From Stachybotrys elegans (taxonomy: Eukaryota; Ascomycota; Sordariomycetes; Hypocreales; Stachybotryaceae), in NCBI GenBank assembly GCA_020746835.1, contig JAGPNK010000057.1:1-16220 (forward strand): a stretch of DNA of 16,220 nucleotides, read 5' to 3'. This document shows, piece by piece, positions 1 to 9,004 of this stretch; the stretch's first letter is position 1; each line of letters starts with the position of its first letter. The notes under the pieces are model-generated. The model did no database searches, was not told where the DNA came from, and saw only the letters and a list, made by a program, of their open reading frames with translations. The position numbers were made by a program, and so were the translations under genes.

Positions 1-1512
1 ACACCAATCTTTCCCAACTTCATGAACCAACGCCGATATCCAGAATCCTTGAAAATTACCCTTGTTTCGGGAATATTCCTTTTCAAACAAACAAACCATT
101 TCTTTATCAAAAATGTTCTCTTCTGGTACCCAGGAGCTTTGGTTTTTAGGGTAGTCTTTCCACCAGATGAGATACCAGTTCTTTGACAGAATTATCTGCT
201 TCGCTGTAATGCGCTTGATGACAAACACATCGTCCTTCTTCTTCATGGTTGTTGTCCTAGTTGAATGCTTCCTTCGTTTCTTATGCCTCATTTGAGAGGC
301 TTCGTCATTCAAAACAGCCGTGGCCTCCAAGGAAGTAGGCGAGGTTGGACTTTGCATGCGAGTTGAATGGGTATCAGTAGCCGTAATATTGGATGGAGAT
401 CCCAACCTGCGCCGTTTTCGTGACTGCCCTTTCTTGGCGGGCTTTGTTCTCTTGATTCGTGCAAGTTCGGAATAGGACATTGGGCCATCGTCCTCGCTAC
501 CAACGCATTCTTGGAAACCAGCGTTGCCTCTAAATGAGCGAGTTTCAAGATCGGGACAGGAAACAGTGGTAGAACCTTGGTCCTGCTGAGAGAGAGAGGA
601 AATATGTTGCTTATGATGTTGGTTTATATCCACGCCAATGCTGTCTGACTGGCTTAGCCCTGTGTCTTCATCATCCAATTCTGTGTCTGATGTGGACCGG
701 CAGCGGCTCTCGTCTTGGTGTGTGTCGTTTTGGTCGAGATCAACTCGTCCTCCGTGTGGCTCGCCATCCACACTGCAATTTTGTTGGTGACTAGTTTCGG
801 TTTGCAGGAACTTGCTTGAGGATTGAGCCGTTGAAGATGAGCTGTCGCTAACAGACGCTGGAGCGGATGGTGAAGACGGATCAGCAACCCCTTGCAATGG
901 AGACGTTGGTGCCGTGTGTCTCGGACCATCTTGCAAGGCTAGGTTTAGGCCCTTTGTACTCGTCTCAGGGGGGCTAGGTGGGTTGGATTTGCTCTGATGG
1001 GTGTTGGGTTGCAAAAATATATTGTGGTCATCCGAGACGGAATCCTTATTCATATCCTTATCGGAGATATGAAGGGAGTGGTTTTGACCTTGTCGAACAA
1101 GATCAGATACCTCCATCTGACTTGGCTTGCGATTTGAGCAAGACGGTATTCCAGCAGTGCTCTTGTCCTTCTCTTTGTCGCCCTTGGGGGTTTCACCAGA
1201 GAAACGTAGCACTTGAGGTTTAGCGGAAGCATCTTTATTTGATTCTTGTGAGGTATGGGAGTAAGAGGGACGTGGAAGATGAGGGAAACCATTGTGAGGC
1301 ATAATTGGCGATAGGTTTTGGAGTTGTGATCGAGCATTGAGGAGTTGACGTAAAGAAGGTGCTTGATGTATTGTTGGTTGAGTGCGTGGCGGGAGTTGGG
1401 GTAGTGATGGATGTGGAGGGGGTAAGGTTTGTAAGGATGTATGCGAGGCGTTCGGTAGAAGGGAAGGGGTGTGGCCGCGGACACTGGGAACTCGGGCCGT
1501 CATGTTGTTCAT
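1..1512 (-). CDS. Chromodomain protein, 3' end beyond window
   Basis: On the minus strand one frame stays open from a stop at 1624-1626 to the window edge. The first ATG is at 1512-1510 (protein begins MNNMTARVPSV), giving 504 codons without a stop codon or any need for an intron. Residues 1 to about 420 are low-complexity and rich in Ser, Pro, Gln and Asp, with two basic clusters that look like nuclear localisation signals (near residues 350-365, KKGQSRKRRR, and 409-416, RHKKRRKH). Residues about 427-470 read as a chromodomain: VFVIKRI, then YLIWWKDYP, then SSWVPEEN. The positions that form the methyl-lysine aromatic cage in HP1-type chromodomains appear as F430, W451 and Y454. The inferred role is nuclear binding of methylated histone H3. 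A chromodomain can also sit at the C-terminus of a retroelement integrase, but no integrase or reverse transcriptase sequence precedes it here. Whether a chromoshadow or other domain follows cannot be seen. Confidence 0.75.
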   Translation of the reverse strand, partial: MNNMTARVPSVRGHTPSLLPNASHTSLQTLPPPHPSLPQLPPRTQPTIHQAPSLRQLLNARSQLQNLSPIMPHNGFPHLPRPSYSHTSQESNKDASAKPQVLRFSGETPKGDKEKDKSTAGIPSCSNRKPSQMEVSDLVRQGQNHSLHISDKDMNKDSVSDDHNIFLQPNTHQSKSNPPSPPETSTKGLNLALQDGPRHTAPTSPLQGVADPSSPSAPASVSDSSSSTAQSSSKFLQTETSHQQNCSVDGEPHGGRVDLDQNDTHQDESRCRSTSDTELDDEDTGLSQSDSIGVDINQHHKQHISSLSQQDQGSTTVSCPDLETRSFRGNAGFQECVGSEDDGPMSYSELARIKRTKPAKKGQSRKRRRLGSPSNITATDTHSTRMQSPTSPTSLEATAVLNDEASQMRHKKRRKHSTRTTTMKKKDDVFVIKRITAKQIILSKNWYLIWWKDYPKNQSSWVPEENIFDKEMVCLFEKEYSRNKGNFQGFWISALVHEVGKDWC

Positions 1513-1621
1513 GCTGGTAGTAGATGAGAGAAAGAAGGTAAGAGCAAGAAGGCGAGAGGGTGTAGTGAGGATGAGGGAAGATGCTGGTCTGATGTCTTCT
1601 GGAACAGGAGGGTTGTGCCTG

Positions 1622-1630
1622 CTTTATATA
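1622..1630 (-). promoter_or_regulatory. TATA box of the chromodomain gene
   Basis: The minus strand reads TATATAAAG, a strong TATA-type element 110 nt upstream of the ATG at 1512. This leaves room for a roughly 80-nt 5' leader. It supports that ATG as the start and the long open frame as a real gene. Confidence 0.5.
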
Positions 1631-2736
1631 GACAACCATGGAGTGGTCCAAGATAAGCCGGGCGGGTCTAGTGATTTGATGAATCCATTTTCTATAGAGA
1701 CGTATCAACAACGCGCGGCCAGTGACTCCATCTCACGTATGTTAGCTTGGACGTGGTGGGCTTGATCATACCATATTCCTGTCGTGGGTCTCATAAGTGC
1801 ATGACAATGCCCCTTCCTTTTGACATGATTCAATAAAACAGGTGCGGGCTCCGCATCCTACAATCCACAGCGCAAGGCTCCTCCCACCCTCCACATCCTC
1901 CTTAGGCATATGTCTGAGCAGCTGTTTCTATGTAACAGCCAGAGCAAGAAGTACAGATATACACCAGGTTATTGTCGCCTTCCAAGCGCATCACCAAAGA
2001 TAACTATCAGAGTTGCAGTCATTCAGTGCCCAGGGAGGGAAACTTGAAAGCTTCCTAACAAGAAACCCCGAACATGTTTACCCGCTCCAGCCGCCTTCAC
2101 GCCTTCACATGTCGGTCCACGTCATCAGGGGTACCCTTCGGATCGAACATTCTCGCATCTGGGCCAACTTCCTGGTAGAGTACAGTTTCTACCGCTGATT
2201 CATCTGTGTGATACACGTCATGAGCTGAGGTCTGAGTCCATACTCGGTCCTTGAGGAGCCGCTAGATCCACCATCGGCAGTGCCGACCAAGGCAGGATGC
2301 CCCATGACGAATCATCCAGGCAGCATGTGACAAAGCTTTCTATTCCTCGTCTGATTAGTTGGGTTACATATGGCATCCACTGATGTGCTATATTTAAATA
2401 CGCAAGTGCAATGGATTTACTTGCCTGTCCATTGTCATGATGTCAGTAAAATCCAACAAATCATGGTTCAAGGCAGGACATGACTGGTGGCCTGTCTGAT
2501 TAACTAGATTCACAATCATCGTCTCGATTCATGATGGAAATAGTATGCTCCTACTAAATTTGACATAATACCCTCCTTTCTATGCCCTATAAACTTTGCT
2601 TTGCCCCCTAAACACCATATATCATATTTCTATTATTGTAATTAGTTCTTTATTTCCCCCCTTGGTTTCAAGCTACTCCTGGTGCCATTCTGTCTAGTGG
2701 TATTTATGGAATAGTAAATAAAGAGCCCTCAACTAA
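1631..2736. other. Intergenic region, no gene seen
   Basis: About 1.1 kb between the promoter of the chromodomain gene and the stop codon of the recombinase-like gene. Base composition is ordinary down to about 2340 and becomes more AT-rich towards 2740, with pyrimidine-rich stretches near 2570-2660. Only short open frames without protein-like character occur (for example plus strand 2013-2198). I see no RNA gene or repeat. The right part should contain the 3' UTR of the gene ending at 2737. Confidence 0.6.
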
Positions 2737-5148
2737 TCATGAAACAGTACCGTGAATTTCCCTTGCATGCCGCTGAAGATGCATCTTGTGTTGAAGGGTG
2801 AAGTCACAAACCTGACAGTGAATCTGATCTTCAGGTTGCAAGTTAAGCAGATGCTTCCGCCGAAAATGTTTACTGAGATCGGAAGATGAATGAAAAGGGT
2901 TGATCAGGTCCCTTATCTTTGCATCATCTTGTGATAAGCAAAGTGCCTTCCCAATGCAAAGGAAGCATCGCGTCGGCCTCTCATCAGGCCTGCTCACGAA
3001 GACTGACAACACAGCATCGTCAAGCGCACTTGATGAAGGGGATGTTTTCTGATCATCTGTCCTTTTGGTCACCACAGTGCTATTGCAGTGCGGAGTGCGT
3101 CCCTCTTCAACAGAGCAGTACGCTACTAGTGCCTGAATTGCCTTATTCTTGCGTTTGTTCTGATCATCAATGGTCGTTTCGGCTGGAGCCCTAAGCGCTA
3201 TGACCATGCGCTCTTGAGCCGGATGCATAGGACTGCTGGATTCCTCCACGGACTTTGCGGTAAATTCTTCGCCACGGAGCTGGCGCTCGATGTCATCAAC
3301 TGCCTGTTTGGCAGTCCAGTTCTTCCGAGTTTCCTCTAGAAGGGCATGTTTCTTTCTTTGTTTTGCGTTCCTCAGGTCCCGTAGCGCCTGCATCCGCTCT
3401 TTGCTTGGAGGCATATTGCGAATCTTCTGTTTCATGGCCTTCATTCGGGGATCATTTTTGACAGCTTCTATCTGTGCTTGCGTCAGATGAATAGGCCGTC
3501 GCTTACTGATCGAATGTGCAATACTGCAAGATTGCGTGATGAGTGCCTGCTGTTGAGCTTCTCCCAGTACAACGGCAAACGTATCAGCGCAGATTTCCCG
3601 CGAGAGGTAATTTCTTTGAAAGGTCATTGACTCTGCATGGCCCAAGCATAAGTTGCGGAGTGAGTCGCTAACATTAGCTGCATTGTAATGGTTAGATAGG
3701 CCACGATTCAGAGTGGTTGGTACAACATACAGCTCTGGTCAAGCTTGTTGCCAGTGAAATAGCGTAGAGAGTAACAAATTACATTGTCTTCAATGCCAAG
3801 GATGCGACCGACTCCTTTGATCCATGCGGCCATTGCGTTATAGGATATAGGTTCCTTCGGGGAGATCTCATACCCGGTTAAGGTGAGAATAGTTCGGCGG
3901 AAAATATAGGTATCGTCCATGCTAGCCTTAAGAGGGATTGGCAGCTCATTCTCTCCGGGGTGAATGGTCAGCTTGGATATACATTCGGGAGATGTAAGGC
4001 TAGATGCCTCGAACGCCTTGTGGCGAAACAGAATAGCCAAAAGGAAAACCTGGGGGCTAAGGAGCAAAGATCGGTGAAAGATGCCCTCAGGAACAGTAAA
4101 TGTAGTCCTAGTCTAATATAAGTATGTAATATTGATACCGTAAAGTTCATATATACTCACGTCTCTTTTGCACCAAGCCATGTCTTAGTAAATTCAGGCG
4201 TAAACCGGATCAGTAAGTTATTTGGTCCGCCCTCTGGGTCCCTAGCCAATATGACTTTGATGTCTTGAAATCGGAGCAACAAAATGCACATTGGACGGGA
4301 GCCTCCAGGTGCTAATAGCAGGAGAAAGAGAGCAGTAAGTATTCGGAGCTCACCCAAAGGAAATAGTTTCTTGGTAGTGCTTAATAATGTTTCGATCTGG
4401 TCCCTGAGAGTTTCCACCGTTATGAACCGATTTCGTCGTCTGTTAGTTCGAAGATTGTACTTCACGATAAGGTATTGCAGAACCTTTGATGGTTAATAAA
4501 GAACCCTAGGTGCTGTGGTGCTGGTCTTGTCACTTACCTCTTTCATCCCATCATAAATGGCTGCAGTAAACTTTCTGCCCACGCTCACTTTATACACGAT
4601 CTGTAAATTCTTCCACCGCGTATTTAGAGCGCCGGCTGTCTGTATGCCTGGCTTTTTCCTGCCGTTTTTGCCAACTTTCTGGCAGATACACCATTCCAAG
4701 AACTTCTCGAGAATAGCAACCGAGGCATTTTTGAGCACTTCTCGAAAATCTCCCAGCCGGACATTGGTGCAAAATCTATAGATTGATGTTAGTAGTCAAG
4801 GTCAGAAGTTGAATAATAACTGCTATAGGCCACGAACTGCTTCCACTGGTTTTCGACATCAATCAGGCGTTTCTGGGTCAGAGGAGCATATCGAGAATAA
4901 GGACTTCTCTTTGTTGGCTCCTGGATCCCCTGGATATAGTATTCCGGCGGGTGAAGATTGCCCGCATAGAGCTGGACTTCATTATCGAAGTCAAAGCTAT
5001 CTTGATCCAGCTTCAAACCACACTCATCAGAGTCTCCGTCATTGCTGTCCAGGTCTGAGTCACTAGTAAGATCATCTCTCTGATCCAAATAGGAATCAAA
5101 AGGCTCTCCATCGTCGCTAGGGTAGAAGGAAGCGTCGGAATCATACAT
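2737..5148 (-). CDS. FluG/DUF3435-family tyrosine-recombinase-like protein
   Basis: Five exons, complement(join(2737..3677, 3731..4107, 4161..4483, 4538..4775, 4838..5148)), total 2190 nt and encode 729 residues; every junction keeps phase. Order: an acidic N-terminus (residues 1-60), a helical segment with W and EKFLEWC motifs, then the core. The core matches my memory of the fungal FluG/DUF3435 family: APGGSRPMCILLLRFQDI around R246, EFTKTWLGAKE, LLLSPQVFLLAILF, YSLRYFTGNKL (R406), and GHAESMTFQRNYL (H430, Y440). These correspond to the Arg, x-x-x-Arg and GH...Tyr boxes of tyrosine recombinases, with Y403 where H is usual in box II. Next comes the family's basic region (DPRMKAMKQKIRNM, then ERQLRGEEF). 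Two C-terminal zinc fingers follow: CFLC...HFRRKH and CQVC...HLQRHAREIH. The family includes Starship 'captain' recombinases and many FluG-like genes of unknown role; I cannot say which this is. ATG 5148 is the first in frame after a stop at 5173-5175. Confidence 0.85.
3678..3730 (-). other. Intron 4 of the FluG/DUF3435 gene
   Basis: 53 nt with donor GTATGT, a CTAAC branch site 13 nt before the acceptor, and acceptor TGCAG, phase 1. It joins ...GNKLDQS to SNVSDSLRNLCLGH. This puts the box II Arg and the catalytic-type Tyr in one protein. Confidence 0.9.
4108..4160 (-). other. Intron 3 of the FluG/DUF3435 gene
   Basis: 53 nt with donor GTGAGT and acceptor ACTAG, phase 2. It joins ...LGAKE to TTFTVPEGIF. 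An alternative TAG eight bases nearer the donor would break the downstream frame. Confidence 0.8.
4484..4537 (-). other. Intron 2 of the FluG/DUF3435 gene
   Basis: 54 nt with consensus donor GTAAGT, a branch-like TTAAC and acceptor AAAG, phase 0. It joins ...DGMKE to VLQYLIVKYN. Confidence 0.85.
4776..4837 (-). other. Intron 1 of the FluG/DUF3435 gene
   Basis: 62 nt with donor GTTCGT (weak, but G+5 and T+6 are present), a perfect TACTAAC branch site, and acceptor CTATAG 14 nt after that site. Splicing joins ...NQWKQ to FCTNVRLGDF. Without it the frame stops at a TAA inside the branch site. The donor is the least certain junction of the gene. Confidence 0.65.
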
Positions 5149-5473
5149 TTGGTTCAATGACTGAAGTGGTGCTCAGGACGTGATGGATGTGGTATTCAGG
5201 ATGTGGCGTAGTAAAGGGTCGGAATATGCAAAGTTCAAAACAGTAAGAGCACTGGCTAATGCGTGTAGCAAGATTCTTAAGCTAAGGGGTGGAAGCCATT
5301 ACTGGCTATTCAATGCTGGCCATTATGGATACGGTCGACGATTAAGAGATGGCTAGTGAATCAGGCGAACCAAGGACATGGTCTGTTGCTTAGCGTGAGA
5401 AGAAGTAGTATACTCGCAGGTACATAAGGTACAAAGGTCTATTGGGTGGGGCTTAAAGCGGCACTGGAACCTT
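5149..5473. promoter_or_regulatory. Upstream region of the FluG/DUF3435 gene
   Basis: About 325 bp of ordinary composition between the ATG of the minus-strand gene and the inverted repeat. It presumably holds the promoter. I see no convincing TATA box or other defined element, and no open frame of note. Confidence 0.4.
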
Positions 5474-5531
5474 GGCATATTATCCACTGGATCCAGCGGC
5501 AGAACCTGCCGAATCCAGCAGCCAATATGCC
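5474..5531. repeat. 58-bp imperfect inverted repeat (hairpin)
   Basis: The outer arms GGCATATT (5474-5481) and AATATGCC (5524-5531) are exact reverse complements. Inside them TGGAT pairs with ATCCA, and CGGCAG pairs with CTGCCG across a 3-nt AAC loop. The structure lies about 30 bp before the AT-rich RIP block begins and about 330 bp upstream of the recombinase-like gene. It could be a transposon terminus, a recombinase target or a chance hairpin. I did not find a second copy in the window by eye. Confidence 0.6.
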
Positions 5532-5539
5532 GTCTGAAA

Positions 5540-6560
5540 TGTTTTAGTAGTAGTTTTTCTACTATTTAGGCTACTAGTAGCTATCTATTATATCTTTTTT
5601 AATAATCTTTTTTATTACTATACCTTTTCTAAGCTTTTAGAGGTTAAGAGATAGCTACTATAAACACTACTTAAATTAACTATAGTATTTATAGGCTCTT
5701 TATTATAGCTAAATAGTAAGACTATACTAGGAAATACTAGCCTTTTAACTATATTAAAACTATAACTATACTAAATAATAAGGTATATTAAGAGAAAGAG
5801 TCTAAACTATATAACTAATAGAAAAATATATACTAATCCCTTATTTAGTTTCTTAAGGTTAACTAAATTATATAGAAAGATAATATACTTATACTATTAT
5901 TATTAATAGTATTTATAATAGATTAATTTATCTACTAGGTCTACTAGTAGCCTACTATAATAGTATAATTATACTCTATTTACTATAAATTTAAGCTTAA
6001 CTTAGTAAAGAAACTCTTTAGGCTAGAGATAGTAAATATTTATAATAAGTAAATAGATACTATAGATAGAAAGAACTAACTATAGACTATAGAAGGTCTT
6101 AACTACTATAACTATAGGGGGAGTAATAGATAATAGCTTAGACCTTTCTACTTAAAGTAGCCTTTATTAATAGCTATCTATTATAGTAGCAGGCTCTAGG
6201 GCCCTTACTATAGCCCCTATATAAAGCCTAAAGGCTATAGTAGTAGTACTTTATTAATAACCTTATTACTCTATATAAAAAGACTAGGGGTATAAGGTAG
6301 TGTTTCTATACTAGTAATATAATAATCTCTCTATTATAGTATAATTATATTAATAGAGGCAAAAAGAGCTATTATTTAGACTATTAGAGGCTTTAGATAG
6401 GTAAAGTATAGTTATAAAGTTAGCCCCTTAGCTAGATCAGTGGGAATAGGGGCATAGCTATATAAACAAAGAAAGGCTGTAATGTATATAATGTAGCTCT
6501 ATATACCTGGCAGGAATGCTAGGACTTCTATTATAGCCTAATTTCTTAGGAAACTAAAGT
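5540..6560. repeat. AT-rich RIP-degraded block 1
   Basis: Roughly 1 kb dominated by TA, CTA, TAG and TAT steps, where CA and TG dinucleotides are almost absent while CT and AG persist. This is the expected result of CpA-to-TpA conversion on both strands. Such blocks are normally dead transposable elements. No protein-like frame survives on either strand, so the parent element is not identifiable by eye. The flanks return abruptly to ordinary composition. Confidence 0.75.
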
Positions 6561-6948
6561 CACGATTTTTTTCTACATTTTTATTGGCCAAAAACCCTGT
6601 CTGTGACATTGAGAGAGCCTTTGCACACTCAAAGGGATATACGAACAATAGTGGCCTTGCTACCTGTAGGACCAAAGAACAGTATCAAATAATGAAAGGA
6701 TCGTTAGATGACATCTCCCGTTGGCTAGAGCCAGAGAACAATGAAGGGTTACAGAGCTTACTATGACTTTGGCAATAAATCCTTTGCAAGATACGTACCG
6801 GTTTGCCATCTAGCTGAACTATCTGCGCGGTTCCCGCCTCGATGGTATTGACGGGCTGCGTCAATGGCCACTCACCCCAGCCGTCGACAATCACAGCACG
6901 ATCCATTAAGAAGTCGTGCTCTGTGCGGTTGTCTATGGTAGCAGCCAT
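6538..6948 (-). CDS. Possible small two-exon gene, family unknown
   Basis: On the minus strand an ATG at 6948-6946 opens a protein-like frame (ATIDNRTEHDFL, then VDGWGEWPLTQPV, NTIEAGTAQIVQLDGK). Read straight through it stops at 6685. An intron at 6664-6798 fits instead: donor GTACGT, a CTAAC branch site near 6703-6707, acceptor ACAG. It joins in phase to a second exon that stays open to a TAG at 6538, giving 91 residues. The G-x-W-x-x-x-P ... I-x-x-G spacing loosely recalls small fungal beta-sandwich proteins such as aegerolysins, but this is too weak to name a family. The 3' end lies in the RIP block, so the gene may be truncated there. Confidence 0.3.
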
Positions 6949-6974
6949 AGTCCTGGATTGGTCCGTTGGACTCC

Positions 6975-7292
6975 TCAGAGTCGACTTGGGCTTTCGATGT
7001 CGTCATAGCGTCGGGAGAGTTCATTGTCGGAGTGCTTAATAAGAAGCCAGGTGTACTCTGGACAATTTGCTGGGAACCACGCAAGAGCTCAGCGACATTA
7101 AGCTCATTATATAGAGTGCTCCCCTCTCACCATACATAGGAAGTACTTGCCAGGACGGCGAGGTCCTAACACAATCAGGGCTGTTCTACATCCGGACCCT
7201 AGCAACTGCATCCCGATGTCAGCATGGTCAAATGAAGAATAGCGTACGGCATGTCTTACAGCCAGCTGGCCATTCTCATCCCCAGTGTCCAC
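6975..7292 (-). pseudogene. Fragmentary minus-strand coding sequence, unrecognised
   Basis: A minus-strand frame from about 7310 reads QELQVDTGDENGQLAVRHA, then CRTALIVLGPRRPGKYFL. A 48-nt intron (7135-7088, donor GTATGG, acceptor CTGAG) would join it to AWFPANCPEYTWLLIKHSD, then NELSRRYDDIESP, ending at a TGA at 6975-6977. Upstream, about 7310-7540, other minus-strand frames also look protein-like (RQHVAYPTYVKISPSLENP interrupted by a TAG; DELPLVSFIPSE), but I could not join them convincingly. No start codon is assigned. It may be a decayed gene or one with several short introns. I do not recognise the family. Confidence 0.3.
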
Positions 7293-8283
7293 CTGGAGTT
7301 CCTGAATTGATGCTCTGCATGACAGGCAAAGGGATGCAAATATACCTCATTCACTCGCTCGGGATGAACGACACCAGCGGAAGCTCATCTTGGTCGGGCC
7401 GCCTGGTGGGCCTAACTGCAACCTAACATCCTTGACCAGCTACAATATATGAGTGGTTGGGTTCTCAAGACTAGGGCTGATCTTGACGTACGTGGGATAT
7501 GCGACGTGCTGCCAACGCCCTGCTGCGGCATGCGACTAAGAAGATGTCGTTGGAACCGCAACTGCCGGCAGGGAAGTAATCATGCAAGGCAGGGTGATAA
7601 GTTCTGCAGGATACATGTAAAACAACAAGGTTACATTGCCCTAGTGATTCTACTCGATGCTGCTAGAATAGGGGGCAAGAGGGGGGAGAAGGGAGGAAAG
7701 GGCTATTATTAGTATTGGCTAGGAACTTTTTGGGCTCGAGCTAAACCGACGGGACTTTCACATGCCAATAGTTGCGCCCAGGAATAGAGTAAAAAGTTAC
7801 ATTTATTAGGCTGGGTCTGCGGCTAGAGCATCCAGTGACGTCTGGGAACGTTTGCACGACAGTCATGTTTATTTTTCTCACTCTCTTTCTCTCCTTGTTT
7901 CTGAGGTTTCAGTGACACAGTTAGCAGCGGACAATAGAAACTGTATCTAGCCTTTAGGCTCCGAGGAGATGACTAGGGAGAAGCAAAGTGCCCGAGCTAG
8001 CAGCCAGTGGTAGGACATAGGCAAGACGTAAGATGGTAGTAGCAGTACGTACAGATTATCAATGACTTAGCAGGGCCACCAGTAAAGTATAGCGCCGCCG
8101 CCATGTAATAACTTGATCCTATACACCAACCACCATCACGTTTTTATAGTTCATACCTACCTTACCTTGGTATCTTAGGTATGGTACCCCACTGCACGTG
8201 CAACTGTTATCATCGCCTCCACATGCATCCGTGCCGTAGGACCTATCGATTCAGAGAGGAGACAGGGAGAGAGGAGCTCTAAT

Positions 8284-8297
8284 CGTTAGTACTAACG
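8284..8297. promoter_or_regulatory. 14-bp perfect palindrome
   Basis: CGTTAGTACTAACG is its own reverse complement, about 710 bp upstream of the NLR start codon. A dyad of this size could be a binding site for a dimeric regulator, but nothing else in the sequence tests that. Confidence 0.35.
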
Positions 8298-8359
8298 TAT
8301 CCTTGCATCCATGCAATGCCTGTATCCATGTACAGTCATGCATCCATCTTCACCTCGTG

Positions 8360-8373
8360 CACACACACACACA
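8360..8373. repeat. (CA)7 microsatellite
   Basis: Seven perfect CA units in the upstream region of the NLR gene. It is likely length-variable between strains; no function is implied. Confidence 0.9.
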
Positions 8374-9004
8374 ATCGATATCGGCCTCGGCGCGAAGCAC
8401 ATGCTCGGGACCTGCTTCCCATCCCAACCACGTGCTTCCACATGCCGATCAGCATCATGTCCTGGCATACCCCTCTTCATTCTTTCCTTATCCGTCCCAT
8501 CACTTCACCAAGGGGCCGCTAAACACCTTCACCTGTAGCAACCGTATATTAGCTGGCACATGTTGCTACTTTGTGGCGCTGGCAAGCTCCCTCTCGTCTC
8601 GTCGCTCATCCACCCCAATCACCTGTCCATCTACCTAGTTTTAGTTCTATCTCCCCTTCCCTTCTTCATTCCTCACTTACCTCCTTCTTCTTCTTCGTCC
8701 CCCCTGCCCTCCCAATCCCTTCGTCCGTCCTTCGCACCCTCCAAAAGATTCCCAGCTAAAGGCATCATCCGTTCGTCACATTTACTTCTCTTGCGCCCGC
8801 CTCACTCACATCAGCCGCATTGAGCATCCTGATAGCCGACCCCCTCCTAGAGCCGCTTGTTCCTCTGTGCTCCCTCATAATCTTATCTCCCACCCGCTGT
8901 CCTGACTATTACCCCGCCGGCGCAACACCATATTTGTCGTCACTTGCAACACGAATCGTACCGTCGACCCTCACAAGGAAACGCCCAGAAATATCCTTCA
9001 AGTC

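Larger units (their letters stand above)
7545..9004 (+). promoter_or_regulatory. Long upstream region of the NLR gene
   Basis: About 1.4 kb without a supported gene. It holds a purine run near 7675-7702 and a cluster of TACC/GGTA-type steps at 8155-8188 (including TACCTTGGTA and TTAGGTATGGTACC). A strongly CT-rich stretch (about 8590-8760, with CTT repeats near 8682-8697) is typical of fungal core promoters and 5' leaders. Open frames in this CT-rich stretch are compositional and show no domain. I see no clear TATA box close to the ATG. Confidence 0.45.

Noticed and set aside
1235..1765. Open frames of 158 (minus) and 127 (plus) codons overlapping the chromodomain gene start
   Set aside because: They overlap the longer chromodomain frame or its promoter, show only compositional bias, and have no domain-like sequence.
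1631..2736. tRNA or other structured RNA gene in the intergenic space
   Set aside because: No cloverleaf arms or A/B box pair could be found by eye; a tRNA-scan would settle it.
7449..7712. 87-codon plus-strand frame ending in a purine-rich tail
   Set aside because: Its composition is driven by a purine run and the sequence is Arg/Cys-rich without domain features. The opposite strand looks more protein-like in its left part.
8303..8823. Several overlapping plus-strand frames rich in Ser, Pro, Leu and His
   Set aside because: They arise from CT-rich promoter DNA; all three frames are open together and none shows a domain.
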